Shown here: positions 21,968-33,929 of the stretch, one piece after another
Layout of the letters: every line of letters begins with the position of its first letter
Position numbering within the stretch: position 1 is the first letter of the stretch
Assembly (NCBI GenBank): GCA_034770075.1
Contig: CM068387.1
Location: forward strand, 78,121,971-78,185,970
Source of the DNA: Aralia elata
Taxonomy: Eukaryota; Streptophyta; Magnoliopsida; Apiales; Araliaceae
Direction of reading: 5' to 3'
DNA: 64,000 nt
Notes under the pieces: model-generated
The model's database searches: none
What the model was told of the DNA's origin: nothing
Seen by the model: the letters and a program-made list of their open reading frames with translations, nothing else
Program-made: the position numbers and the translations under genes

Positions 21968-24711
21968 TGTGACGAACGAGAATTTTTGTAACTTGTTTTA
22001 AATATTTATTGATTAAATAAATATTTTTCGATGATTTGATTGTTGAATTAATTGATTAATTGATGAATTTGTGGTAGATTAATTTAATTATATGTGTTAC
22101 ATTAATTAGATTAATGTGGAGAAAATTTATATTTAAAGTATGTGTTTAATTGAATTTATTTGATTAAATACATTATTTAAATAAGTATAATGTAATTTCT
22201 AATTAATTTAATTATTAGTTAGAGATTTAGTAAATTGTCATTATTAATAAATGAGAATTTTATTTATATGACCATATGATTTAATGTAGAATTATTCTAC
22301 TTTATTTAATTGATTTTAGTAAGATTATTTAATTAATTAAATATGTGATATTAAACTATATAATATAGTAAGTTATTAAAATAAATTAGAAAGGAAGAAT
22401 GAATGATTAGCCAAACGAGGCCTTGATGGGAGTTGGTGCCAGTTTATTAACTGACACCATGATCTATCAGTTTATTAATGCGTATAATGATCTATCAGTT
22501 TATTGCTATCATCAGTTCCTAGCAAGTCAGAGAGAAAAAGAGAGAGTTTGAGAGAATTGAAGAAGAAAATCTACTCACCTTATTGCATAATCTAACTTCT
22601 TGTCAAGGTAATTCCTTAATTAAAGTCTCTGATTATGTTCTTCTTTAAATTCTCCATGAACGTATGGTTCTAAGTTCTCTGTAAAGTAAATTTGTATGGC
22701 TAAACTTTCAATAAATTGATGTTAGATGATTGTAAGTATGCTTTGATGTGTTTTGTATGGTTTATATATGATTTAGAGTAATTAAATCCATAAACTCATG
22801 CTTTAATTACAAGTTATGAAATTACAGAGTAGTTACTTATGAACATGGTTTAAATGTACGAAATTGGTACTTGATTTACATGTTAATTGGTTAAATTGAC
22901 TACTGATTATGTCTATGCATGTAAAAACGAAAAGAATGAAACTTAAACGGATTAATTTGGTTAAGAAACGAATTTACTGCGATTAATTTTGTTAACTGTA
23001 TCAAAACTTCATAATAAGTATGAACAGTTAGATTTTTGGTCTTTAAATTGGGTTGTATAGATTATCTGTGATGTTAAAATCACTGTTTATGGAATGAGTT
23101 TTGATTTCATACCATATATGATAATTGGGCATGTTTAATTTGACGTAAGGATAACAAGATTGGGAAATTTTGGCCTGTTTCTGCGTTCTTCGCGAACTGC
23201 AGAAACTGGAATTCGTAATTCACGCCCCGGCGAGAATTTTGCAAAGGGATCCCTCGTCCTGGCGGGGAGCTCGCCCCGGCGAGAATTCTGTGAATCAATT
23301 CCTCACCCCTGCGAGAATTTTGTGAAGCAATTCCTTGCCCCGGCGAGATTTTTGTGAAGGATTTTCTCTCCCCGGCGGGAACTTAAAAAAAAAAAAGAGT
23401 AAAAAGACGAGAGTAAAAATTTTCTTCTTTCTTTGAGATCATGTTATGATATCGTAGATATACCTAAAGCTTAGGCTAAGGTATAAAATGAATGTTAAAA
23501 TACTGTAATGGGTGGTAAGCATAAACCCATTGATTGTTCGATGTCAATTGAGCTATTAAAATAGAAATTTTGGATGAGAATGAGTTTTGAAGTGTTTATA
23601 ATGCTATAACTAATTATTGTTACTGTTTTATAAACGGAATGTATAGGTTGATTAGAGAACGTGAGTCTTAAATTTATAGTCTACGCATGAGACAAGTATC
23701 TTATCCCTACTTTTACGTTTACGCAAGTTCCTAAACTTAATTCTCTTATCAGATATGTTTCATAATGCTATTACTTACTCGAGCAAATTATTATTTCTAT
23801 TCCATTCAATTTCATGGATTCAATGACACGTTTTAATTTCCTCTTTGTAATGCTCCAGTTATATAGAACTTATTCAATTGTACCTTTTTGCGAGATTTAG
23901 TTTTGATTCTCGAATTATACTTTTGAACCTTGATTGACTAGCGAACCCTTATTGATTCGACTAGTCCATAGTTGATGAGCGTTCTAAATTTTAGAAACGT
24001 TATTGAAGTAACTCCAAACCAAACTTCCTTTGGTGCGGACTCCGATGTCAAACTGAGATGAACAACCCTTATACAGGAGATTTTATTTACGCGTTAGCGT
24101 TAAGATGTTGTGCACATACATGGTACAAAAGGCTGATCCCCCTGAGTACGAGAAGCAAGGTCCATATAGTCTTACGACTGTTAAAGGTTTAAAGTAGAAA
24201 TACTTGATAACCTGGGACATAGTTCGTGGTCTTAAGACCCTCAGACGTTCTTTTGAATCTTGTCTTACATTCTTGACTCAAAAGTTAAATCTTCGATTAT
24301 TCAATATCCGTTAATTATTTCGCATGTTATTATTACTGTTGTTGTTATACTTGCTGGGCAATCATTGCTCACCCTTGCATAATAACATTGCAGCTAAAGT
24401 TGAAAGGACTGATGAGCCATCTACTAGTAAGGGCAAAGGAAAAGCAAACAAGTGATGAAGACTTGTTTTATTTGATTTATTAATGTTTATATAATAGACT
24501 TAATTTATGTTTCCGCACTGATATTTATTTAAGGTTAGATAACCTGGGATTTATTTATGAATGATGTTGTAACCCTTAATGGGAGATTTCTATTTCCATT
24601 AATAGTATTTCCATTATGAATGAATGAGTAGTTAGATGTGATGTGATGTATATATGGATAGTAAAAACCAAATCCTGAGGAAACGTAGTACTCGGATTTG
24701 GGGGTGTCACA
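21968..24711 (+). mobile_element. Solo LTR of the element C family
   Basis: 2744 bp, from TGTGACGAACGAG to GGATTTGGGGGTGTCACA, homologous along its length to the 2.7-kb LTRs of element C (43535-46219 and 52128-54808). A perfect target duplication AGTGT lies at 21963-21967 and 24712-24716. No internal region remains, so it arose by LTR-LTR recombination. It is clearly diverged from the C LTRs and comes from a different insertion. Confidence 0.9.
23215..23385. repeat. GC-rich short repeats in solo LTR
   Basis: Four to six variants of GCCCCGGCGAGAATTTTGTG in an otherwise AT-rich LTR. The same position in element C LTRs carries CCGCCCCGGCGGT-type variants. The reading frames across it are chance. 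Confidence 0.75.
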
Positions 24712-24716
24712 AGTGT

Positions 24717-25094
24717 CCTGAGTGATCCAATGACTTTAGATCAAACGGTAGGAAGCTTGCATGATTTGAATCCATGTAGTTGCTCATGATTGGTCCAAAT
24801 CGGTATACAAGGATCGAGGCTATTTATCGTTAGATTTATGCATACTCAAATAAACAGTTCAGATTAAGTCAATTTAATATTAAATATATTTAGATATTAA
24901 ATAATAGATAAAAGCTTATAAATATTAAAATATATATTTTTAAAAAAGAAATATTTATAAATATATATAAAATAAAATTTTACACAATTAAATATTAAAT
25001 GTTACTACTATATTCTAATTAATTAATAATATATATTTAAATGTATAAATAATTATGAGAAAACTGACATGTGCCACTTGTATTTTAACGATAA
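24717..25094. other. Element D interior, no recognised domain
   Basis: AT-rich non-coding stretch between the solo LTR and the RT fragment. Nothing identifiable. Confidence 0.4.
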
Positions 25095-25285
25095 TGATAA
25101 CTTGCATAGTCAGAATCTTTTTCACCTTGTTTGATTTGTAATCCTAGGAAGAAGTTTAATTTTCCCATCATGCTCATTTCAAATTCCTTACTCATGCTTT
25201 CAGAAACAATTATTGCACAAAGTAATATCAATAGACCCAAAAATGATGTCGTCATTTATTTCAGCTCCAAGACATACCTGCAACA
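25095..25285 (-). pseudogene. SIRE-like RT C-terminal fragment
   Basis: Minus-strand text DDIIFGSIDITLC, then in a shifted frame MSKEFEMSMMGKLNFFLGLQ. These match the catalytic YVDDIIFGST box and the following MS.EFEMSMMGEL.FFLGLQ of SIRE-type copia RT. A frameshift separates the two parts and the rest of RT is absent. Confidence 0.75.
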
Positions 25286-25312
25286 TTTATTAATTTCACG
25301 AACTGGTACCCT

Positions 25313-26404
25313 TTAATAAGAAGGGTCCTTTGGGTGAGTTCTCCATTTTGTATAAGGAACACTTGTATTTTCACTTACAAAACTAGGTACAAAATAATCA
25401 CTTTTAGTAGATATAAAAATTCTATGAGTAGCAGGTCTATAACATGCATGATTTACTTTATTTTTATATCCTGAAAAATGTGGATGAAATTTTTTATAAG
25501 GTCTTTCATTTTTCTGATAATCATAAAATTCTTTTCTTGTATTTTTAACAATAACAAGTGCAGTATAAGTTCCTTTTGGAACCCAAATCATTTTTCCTTT
25601 ATAATTTCTATTTCGAGCATTGCACATGTGAATAGAATGATCATTTCGATTACAGTAAGTGCATTTGGTAAATGGAGATGTATGACTTTCTTTTTCTTTA
25701 CTTTTAACATGATAAAGTCCTTTATCTTTTGTTTTACTAGATTCTCCAATATATCTTAATCCTTCTTTATTAAAACCACATCTTTATTGATTAAGCATGA
25801 CCTTAAGGTTTTCTTTCCCTTTTGTGAATTTAATAACAGTAGTGCTTAAATCATCATGTTCTTTAGTTAAAATATTAATTTGCTATATTAAAGAAGAGTC
25901 TACACTTTGTTTTTCCAATTTTGTCTTGAGAGATGAATTCTCAAGTTTGAGATTTTTAATATCTGCATTCAACGCTTGATTTTGTATCTAAGTATCCTCA
26001 TTAATTACTACTGGTGTCGAATTTTCAATTTTGAGGTTTTCAATAGAAATGATGAGTGTTGAATTTTCTATCTCAAGATCTTTATTAATGTTTTTTAATT
26101 TTTCTAATTCTTCCTTTAGTAATGAGTTATCTGAAAAATCATTTTCTATTTTCTCATTTTCTTCTTTCAAGCTGTCATTAATTATGACTAAATTTGAATT
26201 TGTATTTCAAGATTTTTGTTAGTTTTAATTATTTTTTTTAATTTCATAAAGTCTTCTTTAAGAATTTAATTATCTTCATATAAACAGTTATATGCTTCTT
26301 GTAATTCATGATGTTCTTCATTTATATTTCCTAAAGTGTGTGTGACAAATGAACTACTAGGTAATTAATGTTCAAAATTTACCTCAGATCTAGGTGATGA
26401 GTCA
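25313..26404 (-). pseudogene. gag: SIRE-like gag with CCHC knuckle, broken
   Basis: Reading on the minus strand from about 26404: an acidic start, then a Glu/Lys/Asn-rich coiled-coil segment (KEELEKLKNINKDLEIENST, 25988-26170). It ends with a knuckle CTYCNRNDHSIHMC (about 25620-25665) followed by IWVPKGTYTALVIVKN. The knuckle plus WVPKGT is the hallmark of SIRE/Maximus gag. Several stops interrupt it. The plus-strand hydrophobic frames at 25478-25759 and 26031-26222 are its antisense shadows. Confidence 0.75.
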
Positions 26405-26410
26405 TTGTCT

Positions 26411-27620
26411 GCCATTCGCCTTTCCCGGGTGATACTGAATTCTACATCATAATCTCTTAGAAGCTCCAACTAACGCCTCTGCCTCATGTTAAGCTCTTTC
26501 TGAGTGAAAATATATTTAAGACTTTTGTGATCGGTGAAGATATCACAAGTCTCTCCATACAAATAGTGCCTCCAAATCTTTAGGGCAAAGATTACTGCTG
26601 CTAACTCTAAATCATGAGTGGGGTAGTTCACCTCGTACGGTTTAAGCTGCCTAGAATCATAGGCAATCACCTTACTATGTTACATCAAAACACACCCTAA
26701 ACCCTTCTTAGAAGTATCACTGTAAATCTGGAAACCTCCAGTCCCCGACGACAATGTAAGAATTGGAGCTGTCACAAGTCGTTTCTTCAACTCCTCAAAC
26801 TCTTCTCACGCTCCTCATTCCACAAAAATTTTATGCCCTTCCTCGTCAACTGAGTTATTGGCAAGGCAAACAAAGAAAACCCTTCCACAAATTGCCTATA
26901 ATACCTTGTTAAACCCAAGAAACTCCTAATCTCTGTCACCGTAGTAGGTCTCAGCCATTTAGTGATAGCCTCAACTTTCCCAGGATCCACCTTAATGCCT
27001 TTAACAAACACAACGTGGCCCAAAAATGCAACCTACTCCAACCAAAACTCACATTTAGAGAATTTAGCATACAACTTCTCTTTTTACAAAATCCCCAACA
27101 CTGTACGAAGATGCTCCTCATGCTCTTCCCTAGACTTGGAGTAAACCAAAATGTCATCAATAAAGACGATAATATATTGGTCCAAGTACTCCTTGAACAT
27201 CAGATTCATCAAATCCATAGACACTGCCAGAGCGTTAGTCAACCCGAATGGCATCAATAGAAACTCGTAAGGCCCATAACGAGTACGAAAAGTTGTCTTA
27301 GGAATATCCTCATCTCTCACCCTCAACTGATGATAACCCGACCTCAAGTCTATCTTCAAAAAAAACTTCACCCCCTGAAGTTGGTTAAACAAGTCATCAA
27401 TCCTTGGTAATGGATACCGATTTCTGATGGTAATCTTGTTTAACTCTCTATAGTCTATACACAGCCTCATAGACCCATCTTTCTTCTTCACAAACAAAAC
27501 TGGAGCACCCCACGACGAAACACTAGAGTGAATCACACCACGATCTAGCAGCTCCTTCAACTACTGCAACTCCAATGGTGTCGTCCTATACGACGCCTTA
27601 AAGATAGACTCCGCACCAGG
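26411..27620 (-). pseudogene. pol: Element A reverse transcriptase and RNase H
   Basis: RT text on the minus strand: [40 protein letters not shown], the catalytic [13 protein letters not shown], then [20 protein letters not shown]. RNase H follows with [20 protein letters not shown] and [20 protein letters not shown], ending at a HPGKAN string where element D cuts in. The motifs place it in the Tekay-type chromovirus group. Frameshifts at about 27090 and 26790 and scattered stops disable it. Confidence 0.88.
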
Positions 27621-28235
27621 AACAATCTCTATAGTAAACTCAACTTCCCGTTGTGTTGGCAACCCTGACAATTCTTCAGGAAACACATCAGAAAAATCAC
27701 GAACAACTGGAAACATCCTCAACACGGGACTCACCCATAAAGGTATCCTTCACAAATGCCAAATACCCCTCACAACCCTTTGCCACCAACTTCTCAGTCT
27801 TCAAAGCTGAAATCAACTTCATCACCCTACTTGGCTGTGAACCCTGAAACACAAACTCTGGAGAGTTCACATCTACAAATATAGTGGCCTGATGTTTCTC
27901 TAACCAATACATCCTAAGAATAACATCAAAATCCTACATTCCCATCGGAAGAAGATTAGCCCCACAAATCTTATCCCCAAAACTAATCGGACACTCCCGA
28001 TACAAATCAGAAATAATAACAGAAATCCCCATCAGGGTAGCAATAGACATAACAGAATCTAAGGGCTGGGATGGCACACCAAGGTGCCAAACAAAAGACT
28101 AAGCAACAACTGAATGAGAATAACCATTATCAAACAAAACAGAAGCCTCACGATTACCAACTAAAATAATGCCAGAAACAGTACCTGGGGCACCTACAAT
28201 CTGGTTATATGTCAAGGCAAACACCCGACCACCCT
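27621..28235 (-). pseudogene. Element A aspartic protease and linker
   Basis: Minus-strand text VLFDNGYSHSVVA sits where the protease active site DSGASHS/DTGA is expected, so the catalytic triad reads DNG. Downstream come YWLEKHQATIFVDVN and FQGSQPSRVMKLISAL, which links to RT. Stops are present. Confidence 0.75.
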
Positions 28236-29501
28236 GACTCCACCATTATCGCATAACCCGGTACAATCTCTAGCTATATGACTCATCTGTCCACACAAAA
28301 AGCATGCACTGGTAACTCTATGGCACTATCTCCCCGGATGATGACCCCCACAAGTAGCACAAGGAGCAATTGGAATAAGGTTAGGGTTACCCCTACCAGT
28401 TGGTCCCGAGTAACGACCTTGATTCTGTCCCTGTTGATGATTCTGTCATTGCTGGCAATTCTGACCATGCCAAGGTAATTAAAGCTGACGATTCTGCTCC
28501 TACTGTGGTAACTACTGATAACCCATATTCTGATTCTGGACATGTCATTGCCATTGCTGGCCTCCACGGTTTCTATTGCACTGATCACCCAGATTTCTCC
28601 CATGTTGACCCGAAGCTTGACCTTGCTGGTCATCTCTACCCCTCTTTTGACTCCCCTCTGATTTAGAAGACCGAAAGTCCTACCGCTCCATCTCAATATT
28701 CTTGGCCCCATTAGCCATTGCTGACACATCGACAAACTTGTTATTAATGAGGTGCTACAGATACCTATAATGAATCATCCACTTGAACTTCTCTGCCTAT
28801 TCTGTCACAGTCCCTGCAGAAGTTCCCGCAAAGCCTGCTAACCTAGTGAACCTCGTCATGAAACCTGTGATGGACTCATCATCTTTCTGTCAAATAGACA
28901 GATACTCTCTAGCATAAGCCTCTTTATCGGCAGCTGGGAAGTACTTCTAATAAAAGACATCACAAAACTCCGCCCAACTGATTGTCTCAACATATCCATC
29001 ACCCTTTCTTATTTTCATTGTCATCCACCAACTCTGTGCATCACCCTCTAGCTTATAAGCGGCAAAAAGCTCATTCTGATTATCTGAGCACGCCAACACA
29101 TTAAAGATCTTCTCCAAATGGGCAATCCAATTCTTTACATCAATTGGAGTAGGAGCTGAACTGAATGACTGTGGTTTCTGCTTCTGAAACCTCTCCAACC
29201 ATACATACATCGTAACCAACGGCTGATCATGACCATCTACATTCCCTTCCTCTACATTTGCGCGTGGACCATCATTTCTCAGGTTCCCCTGCTTAGGAGT
29301 TTTTGGCGGCTGTTGTATTGTCTGCACAACCTGTGCCACCACTTGCAGTAAAGCCTGATTAACCGCCTGATTCACCAAGTCAACCAATTGAGCATTAATC
29401 TGATTATTAGGTTGCTCATTGGGCTGTGCATTAGACTGTCCATCACTATTTTGCCTATTATTACCTCGCCTTCCAGCAACTCAAGCAGATCTATGAGCCA
29501 T
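28236..29501 (-). pseudogene. gag: Element A gag
   Basis: Starts at ATG 29501 (MAHRSA, then a stop). A Gln/Asn-rich N-terminus leads into the capsid region VKNWIAHLEKIFNVLACSDN, KLEGDAQSWWMTMKI and SWAEFCDVFY (28947-29387), and then a CCHC knuckle CFLCGQMSHIARDC at about 28263-28307. This is the standard plant Ty3/gypsy gag (Retrotrans_gag plus zinc knuckle). It is broken by several stop codons, some consistent with C-to-T changes. Confidence 0.85.
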
Positions 29502-29665
29502 CTAAGAAACAATCAACGGATAGAAGCACAACAGATTAGAGACAAACTCGAATATAGCGAATATGATAGCTGAACAAAAAATCAAACTGAACAAAAACCT
29601 AACCCAGAAGTCTACCCATAACTCACAGGTCAAACCTAAATAGGTTTTCTATAAAAAGAACCTAA

Positions 29666-29677
29666 GCTTTGATACCA
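29666..29677 (-). other. Primer binding site of element A
   Basis: Minus-strand TGGTATCAAAGC, one base from the initiator Met tRNA complement, lies four bases inside the 5' LTR border at 29682. Confidence 0.85.
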
Positions 29678-29681
29678 ACTC

Positions 29682-30365
29682 TGTAACACCCCCTTCTCGA
29701 AATAGAAAGAAAGGTTACTCATAAATCACAAACTAACTGATGATATTATAACAAAGCTCTAAACCATATCAACATAATCCTCAAAACCAATAAATATAAA
29801 TCAAAAAGCCATAATAAATGTCAAACCGGCTCAAACCATAATCTAAAATAATTATTACAACTCCAAATAAACTAATGTATCACACCCTAATAAAATATCT
29901 AAAATATTTAGATAAAAGGGAGCTCTCGTTACACTTGCCCTTGATCCTCCTGATTACCTGCCGAAAGAAAAAACACAGCATGAGCCAAATACCCAGTACT
30001 GATATAGAGTAAAAAAAAATAACCTGAAACAACTAACTCAAAACTCAATCAATGAATTGAACTGAAACGAATGAAATTAACACAATGAAATAATAGGCTG
30101 AACTAAATGGCTGGGTGTTATTTCATACTGAGCTCAGAACAAAACAGAAATAAACCTTGCCACACAGGCAAGTCAAATAATGTTACACAAGCAACTCACA
30201 CACATTGGACCGCGAATCCAAATGCATGTAAAATCGGAAGGTGTGTTTGGCACAAACATCACCAATCCGCAGAAATGAATAGAAAATTATGGTCGACTCA
30301 TATGCCTCCCACAACAAATCACCAAATGGCCAACTCCCACCGGAGCACAAAATGGAGATGTCGTG
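29682..30365 (-). repeat. 5' LTR of element A, inner piece
   Basis: 684 bp homologous to 11041-11720 of the 3' LTR. It is cut at 30365 by insertion of element B. Confidence 0.88.
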
Positions 30366-31300
30366 TGTGACGCCCCCAAATCCAGGTACTTGAAACCCGT
30401 ATTTGGTACATCACGATACCATTTCTTTGAGCTGTTTAATAATTACAAACTTAATATTTATATCAGAGTTGTCTATTCCCCAGGTATGGCAACCTTTAAT
30501 TACATTCTTTACATGATACATAATATAATATTGCAATAACAAAGTTTATCTATTACACATAGCACCTTTTGACTTAATTCTTCAGCTTTTCTTTCCCCGG
30601 TCCTTGCCAAAGCTTTCTTGGTTGAACATGCTTAACTGAAAATATTTATATCAAAGCAAGAATGAGCATTTGATTGCTCAGCAAGTAATAACAATAAATA
30701 ATCATAAACTGAAGAAGTAAATATTTTCTTTGAGGACTACTTCTACAACGATTTAATTGTTGTGAAGTCTTTTGAAATCGGCATTAACAACATAACAAAT
30801 AGTTTACGTTTTTAAAACAACGTAGTGACTAAGAATGCTGAGTGGTCAGTGGACCATGAACTTTCATTTTAAATTTTTGAATAGGTTTGAATGGAAATTC
30901 ATCCATAAACCGTCTGGTCTTACGGACACGGAGGGTGATCAGCCCTATTGTGCCCTATATTGATCAACACTATCTATCCTTCTACTTGAACGACTTTTGC
31001 GTTCACTCTGTTCGCCTTGGGCACATAAAATATTTCCCCATTACGGGTTGTTCATACTCAGTCTAGAGTCCTAACTAAAACAATTCAGTTGGACAACGTT
31101 ATCATAAACAATAATATTTAACGACTTGTGTAAGTGAGGGCACTACACTAATAACAGAATAATTTGACTATACTTGCATTACATACAATAATAATGACCA
31201 ACAATACTTTTTCAAATTTTGTCTAGCTGAGTTAAGTAGCTCAGACAATATTTAAAACATGAATACATAGCGAAATTTAATAATGATTACAACAATTAGT

Positions 31301-31751
31301 ACAAATGGAGACACTTGTACTATGAAGAGGACAATTTACACAAGTGGGGACACTTGTATAATCCAAACGTAGGATACCAAGTTTAAACTTGACACATATG
31401 AAATCAGTATTGAAATATTTATAAACTATGAACGAATTGAAGGAAATACAATAAAGTAAGAACAGTTGAATAATGAATAACAGAGATTATGTACAAGTGG
31501 GGACACTTGCACAATAAAAGTAGAGTTCAGATATTTGCATACGCGTGAATCCATTTCATAAAGTAATTGAAAAAGGATAAAGTACTTGCACAATATAATG
31601 TGAGTTAAAAAACTTGCACAGTAAAGAAAGAGTTCAGATACTTGCTTACTAAGATCCATTGCATAAAGTAAATGCAAAGGATAGGATACTTGCACAGTAA
31701 GGAAAGAGTTCTTGTGTAAATACAGTAGTTTATACAAGTGGGGACACTTGT
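31301..31751. repeat. Hairpin-forming ACAAGTGGGGACACTTGT cluster
   Basis: Four copies of the imperfect palindrome at 31301 (one variant ACAAATGGAGACACTTGT), 31340, 31493 and 31734. All four also occur in the other LTR from about 38195 to 38644. Confidence 0.85.
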
Positions 31752-32110
31752 ATAATGAAAGACAATAATGAGATAATAAACAATCAACGAATTGAATAAA
31801 ATTCCATAATATAAGAATAATTGCACAAACGAATCATGGATATCCATACTAATATGAATAATTAACAATAATTATTCACAAGCATGTTTCGAAATTGGTA
31901 ACTCATATTGAGTTAGGAAATAACATAACATATACCTGTTTGCACAAAATAAAAGTAGTGCGTAAGGTTTAGATACTTGCATAACATACGGATCCAATTC
32001 ATAATGTAAATGAAAAGGATAGAATAGTTGCTCAATAATAGATTGAGTTAAAAGCTTGCATAAACCTGAATCCATTTCATAAAATAAATGAAAAGGATAG
32101 GATACTTGCC
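31545..32110. repeat. Degenerate TCCATTTCATAAA...GGATA...ACTTGC repeats
   Basis: About four diverged copies of a 40-bp unit reading roughly AATCCATTTCATAAAGTAA then AAAGGATA and TACTTGC (near 31550, 31650, 31990 and 32070), with TTGCACAGTAAGGAAAGAG spacers. They lie next to the hairpin cluster. Confidence 0.6.
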
Positions 32111-32630
32111 TTTGTCGTTGACTACTGCTATGCGTTATAGCTTAAACTTTAATACCGGGTCCTATCATCAATAAAATTATTCTTTTAATTAGAATCATAC
32201 AACTTAACACATAACACTGCTTATTTGCAGTCATTACACGGCTTAAACACATTGTCACATATTCATATCAGTTATTAAAACATGTACGAACAGTTATCAA
32301 GTCAAACTATATCCATTTGATTTGAGTTCGGTACTATTTTGGTGTCCCGATTGCATTATCGGATAATTAACGAGTTTTTTTTTAATGAAACTTTGTTCAA
32401 GAACTTAAATATTATATTAGATAATTTAATTATCAATTATAACGTTTTTCCAAACATTAAAATCATTTATAATGATTTTTCAATCATTATTATCATTTAT
32501 AATGATTTAAATAATAAATAATTTCATTATCATCAATATTCAAATAATTTAAAATATTAATGAACTACATGTCAACACATTAAAAGTTATTTATTATAAC
32601 TTAAAAACATTTTTAAAACATTATTATCGC

Positions 32631-33090
32631 TTTTAAATGATTTTTAAAGTATTAAAATCATTTATAAATAATTACCGTTAATATTAAAATATTAATGTAA
32701 TTCATGTCAAATATTTAAAGTAATTAAATATAACTAAAAAATATTTTTAAAATATTTTTATTGCCTTTAAATGATTTTTAAAGTATTAAAATCATTTTTA
32801 AAATAATTACCATTAATATTAAAATATTAATGTAATTCATGTCAAATATTTAAAGTTATTAAATATAACTTAAAAATATTTTTTAGAACATTTTTTTTTT
32901 TGCCTTTAAATGATTTTTAAAACATTAAAACCATTTTTAGATAATTTATTTAATATAAATATTAAATAAATTAATTATCATTAATATTAAATATTAATGA
33001 AAATTTTTTATTAAAATATTAAAAGTTATTTAATATAACTTAAAATACTTTTTAAAACATTAATATCATTTTTAAATGATTTTTTGAAAT
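32631..33090. repeat. 134-bp AT-rich tandem repeat, short allele
   Basis: AT-rich units keyed by CTTTAAATGATTTTTAAA occur near 32633, 32767, 32905 and a diverged longer unit at 33072. The other LTR has two more units. Confidence 0.8.
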
Positions 33091-33302
33091 ATTAAAATCA
33101 TTTTTAACTAATTTATTTAATATAATAATTAAATAAATTAAATACCAATAATAATTAAATAAATTAAATTTTTAATGAAATTTATGTAAAAATATTAAAA
33201 GTTAATTTTTATAATTTAAAATAATTTTTAAAATTATTTTATGAATTTTTAATAATTTATTTCTATTTATTTAATTAAATTAATTAATTTTCATTAGAAA
33301 CC

Positions 33303-33366
33303 GTCGCTAAAGACTTTTAGCGACGAAAAGTGTCGCTGTAGGTGTTCTTCAGTTCATGAAGAACAC
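33303..33366. repeat. Two adjacent perfect hairpins in B LTR
   Basis: GTCGCTAAA (33303-33311) pairs with TTTAGCGAC (33316-33324), and GTGTTCTTCA (33342-33351) pairs with TGAAGAACAC (33357-33366). The first resembles CACTA subterminal motifs. The copy in the other LTR is at 40466-40529. Confidence 0.85.
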
Positions 33367-33830
33367 CAAGAACAGCCCAGTCCATGTCGAGGAGGCTACT
33401 TTGAGCGTTAATAACTTGCAATCTGGACATGCTATGGTCGTGATGCCACTTCTAGATTGTTAAGCTACTGGCATACTACAGCTACAAAGCTATAAAAACA
33501 TCAAACCATTAACAGATCAAGATCTATGGCCTCTGACATTTGACTGTCAGACCATGTTTTTAACTTAGAAAATTTTCTGGGTTTCCAGAAAATACAACTT
33601 TCATGATCGATCAAGGACTTTTGAGCTTGCATAACTTTCGATCTAGACATGCTATGATCGTGATTCCACTTCCAGTGTACTCACCACATAAGATACTACA
33701 TATAAGAACATTTAAACACAACAAATCATTAACAGGTAAAGATCTACGGAGTCTGACATTTGACTGTCAGGCCATTTTTTACACTTTGAACAATTTTCTT
33801 AAATCTTCAATTTCGTGCATCTAGATGTTA
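33360..33830. repeat. Tandemly duplicated module of about 230 bp in B LTR
   Basis: Two diverged units, each with HAM.V.PLL-like and TFDCQ-like translated text and a GACATTTGACTGTCAG string (near 33536 and 33757). The equivalent in the other LTR is 40519-40988. The frames are open there for 70 and 73 residues, but the copy at 33360 has a stop, and no family is recognised. Confidence 0.6.
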
Positions 33831-33929
33831 TGGATTCATGATATAACAACCCAGATCATTAAATAACATAATATACAACATATTTAAACACAAAAACATA
33901 AAATTTATCTAAGCATACAAGATCTAGCT

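Larger units (their letters stand above)
19402..26410 (-). mobile_element. Element D: deleted SIRE/Maximus-like copia element
   Basis: Minus-strand copia remnant between element A's integrase (left) and RNase H (right). Recognisable parts are one LTR (19402-21697), the SIRE-type 3' end with TCATCATCAAAAAGGAGGAG next to the LTR (21698-21720), an RT C-terminal fragment (about 25095-25285), and gag with a CCHC knuckle (25313-26400). Most of pol is gone. No LTR is seen at the right side, where gag abuts element A near 26405, so the 5' LTR and leader are deleted and the target duplication cannot be verified. Internal DNA is interrupted by a solo LTR of the C family. Confidence 0.7.

Noticed and set aside
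23107..23357. Overlapping frames on both strands with Pro/Arg-rich text
   Set aside because: They come from the GC-rich repeat tract of the LTR and are not conserved in the other family copies.
25478..26222. Plus-strand hydrophobic frames that look like membrane proteins
   Set aside because: They are the antisense of a Lys/Asn/Glu-rich SIRE gag and coiled coil; complementary codons give Phe, Ile and Ser.
31426..32075. Three reading frames of 103, 87 and 67 codons, duplicated exactly at 38320-38969
   Set aside because: They are identical only because the two LTRs are nearly identical. They have no family match and lie in repeat-rich LTR DNA, with a run of Tyr/Leu/Phe typical of translated AT-rich sequence.
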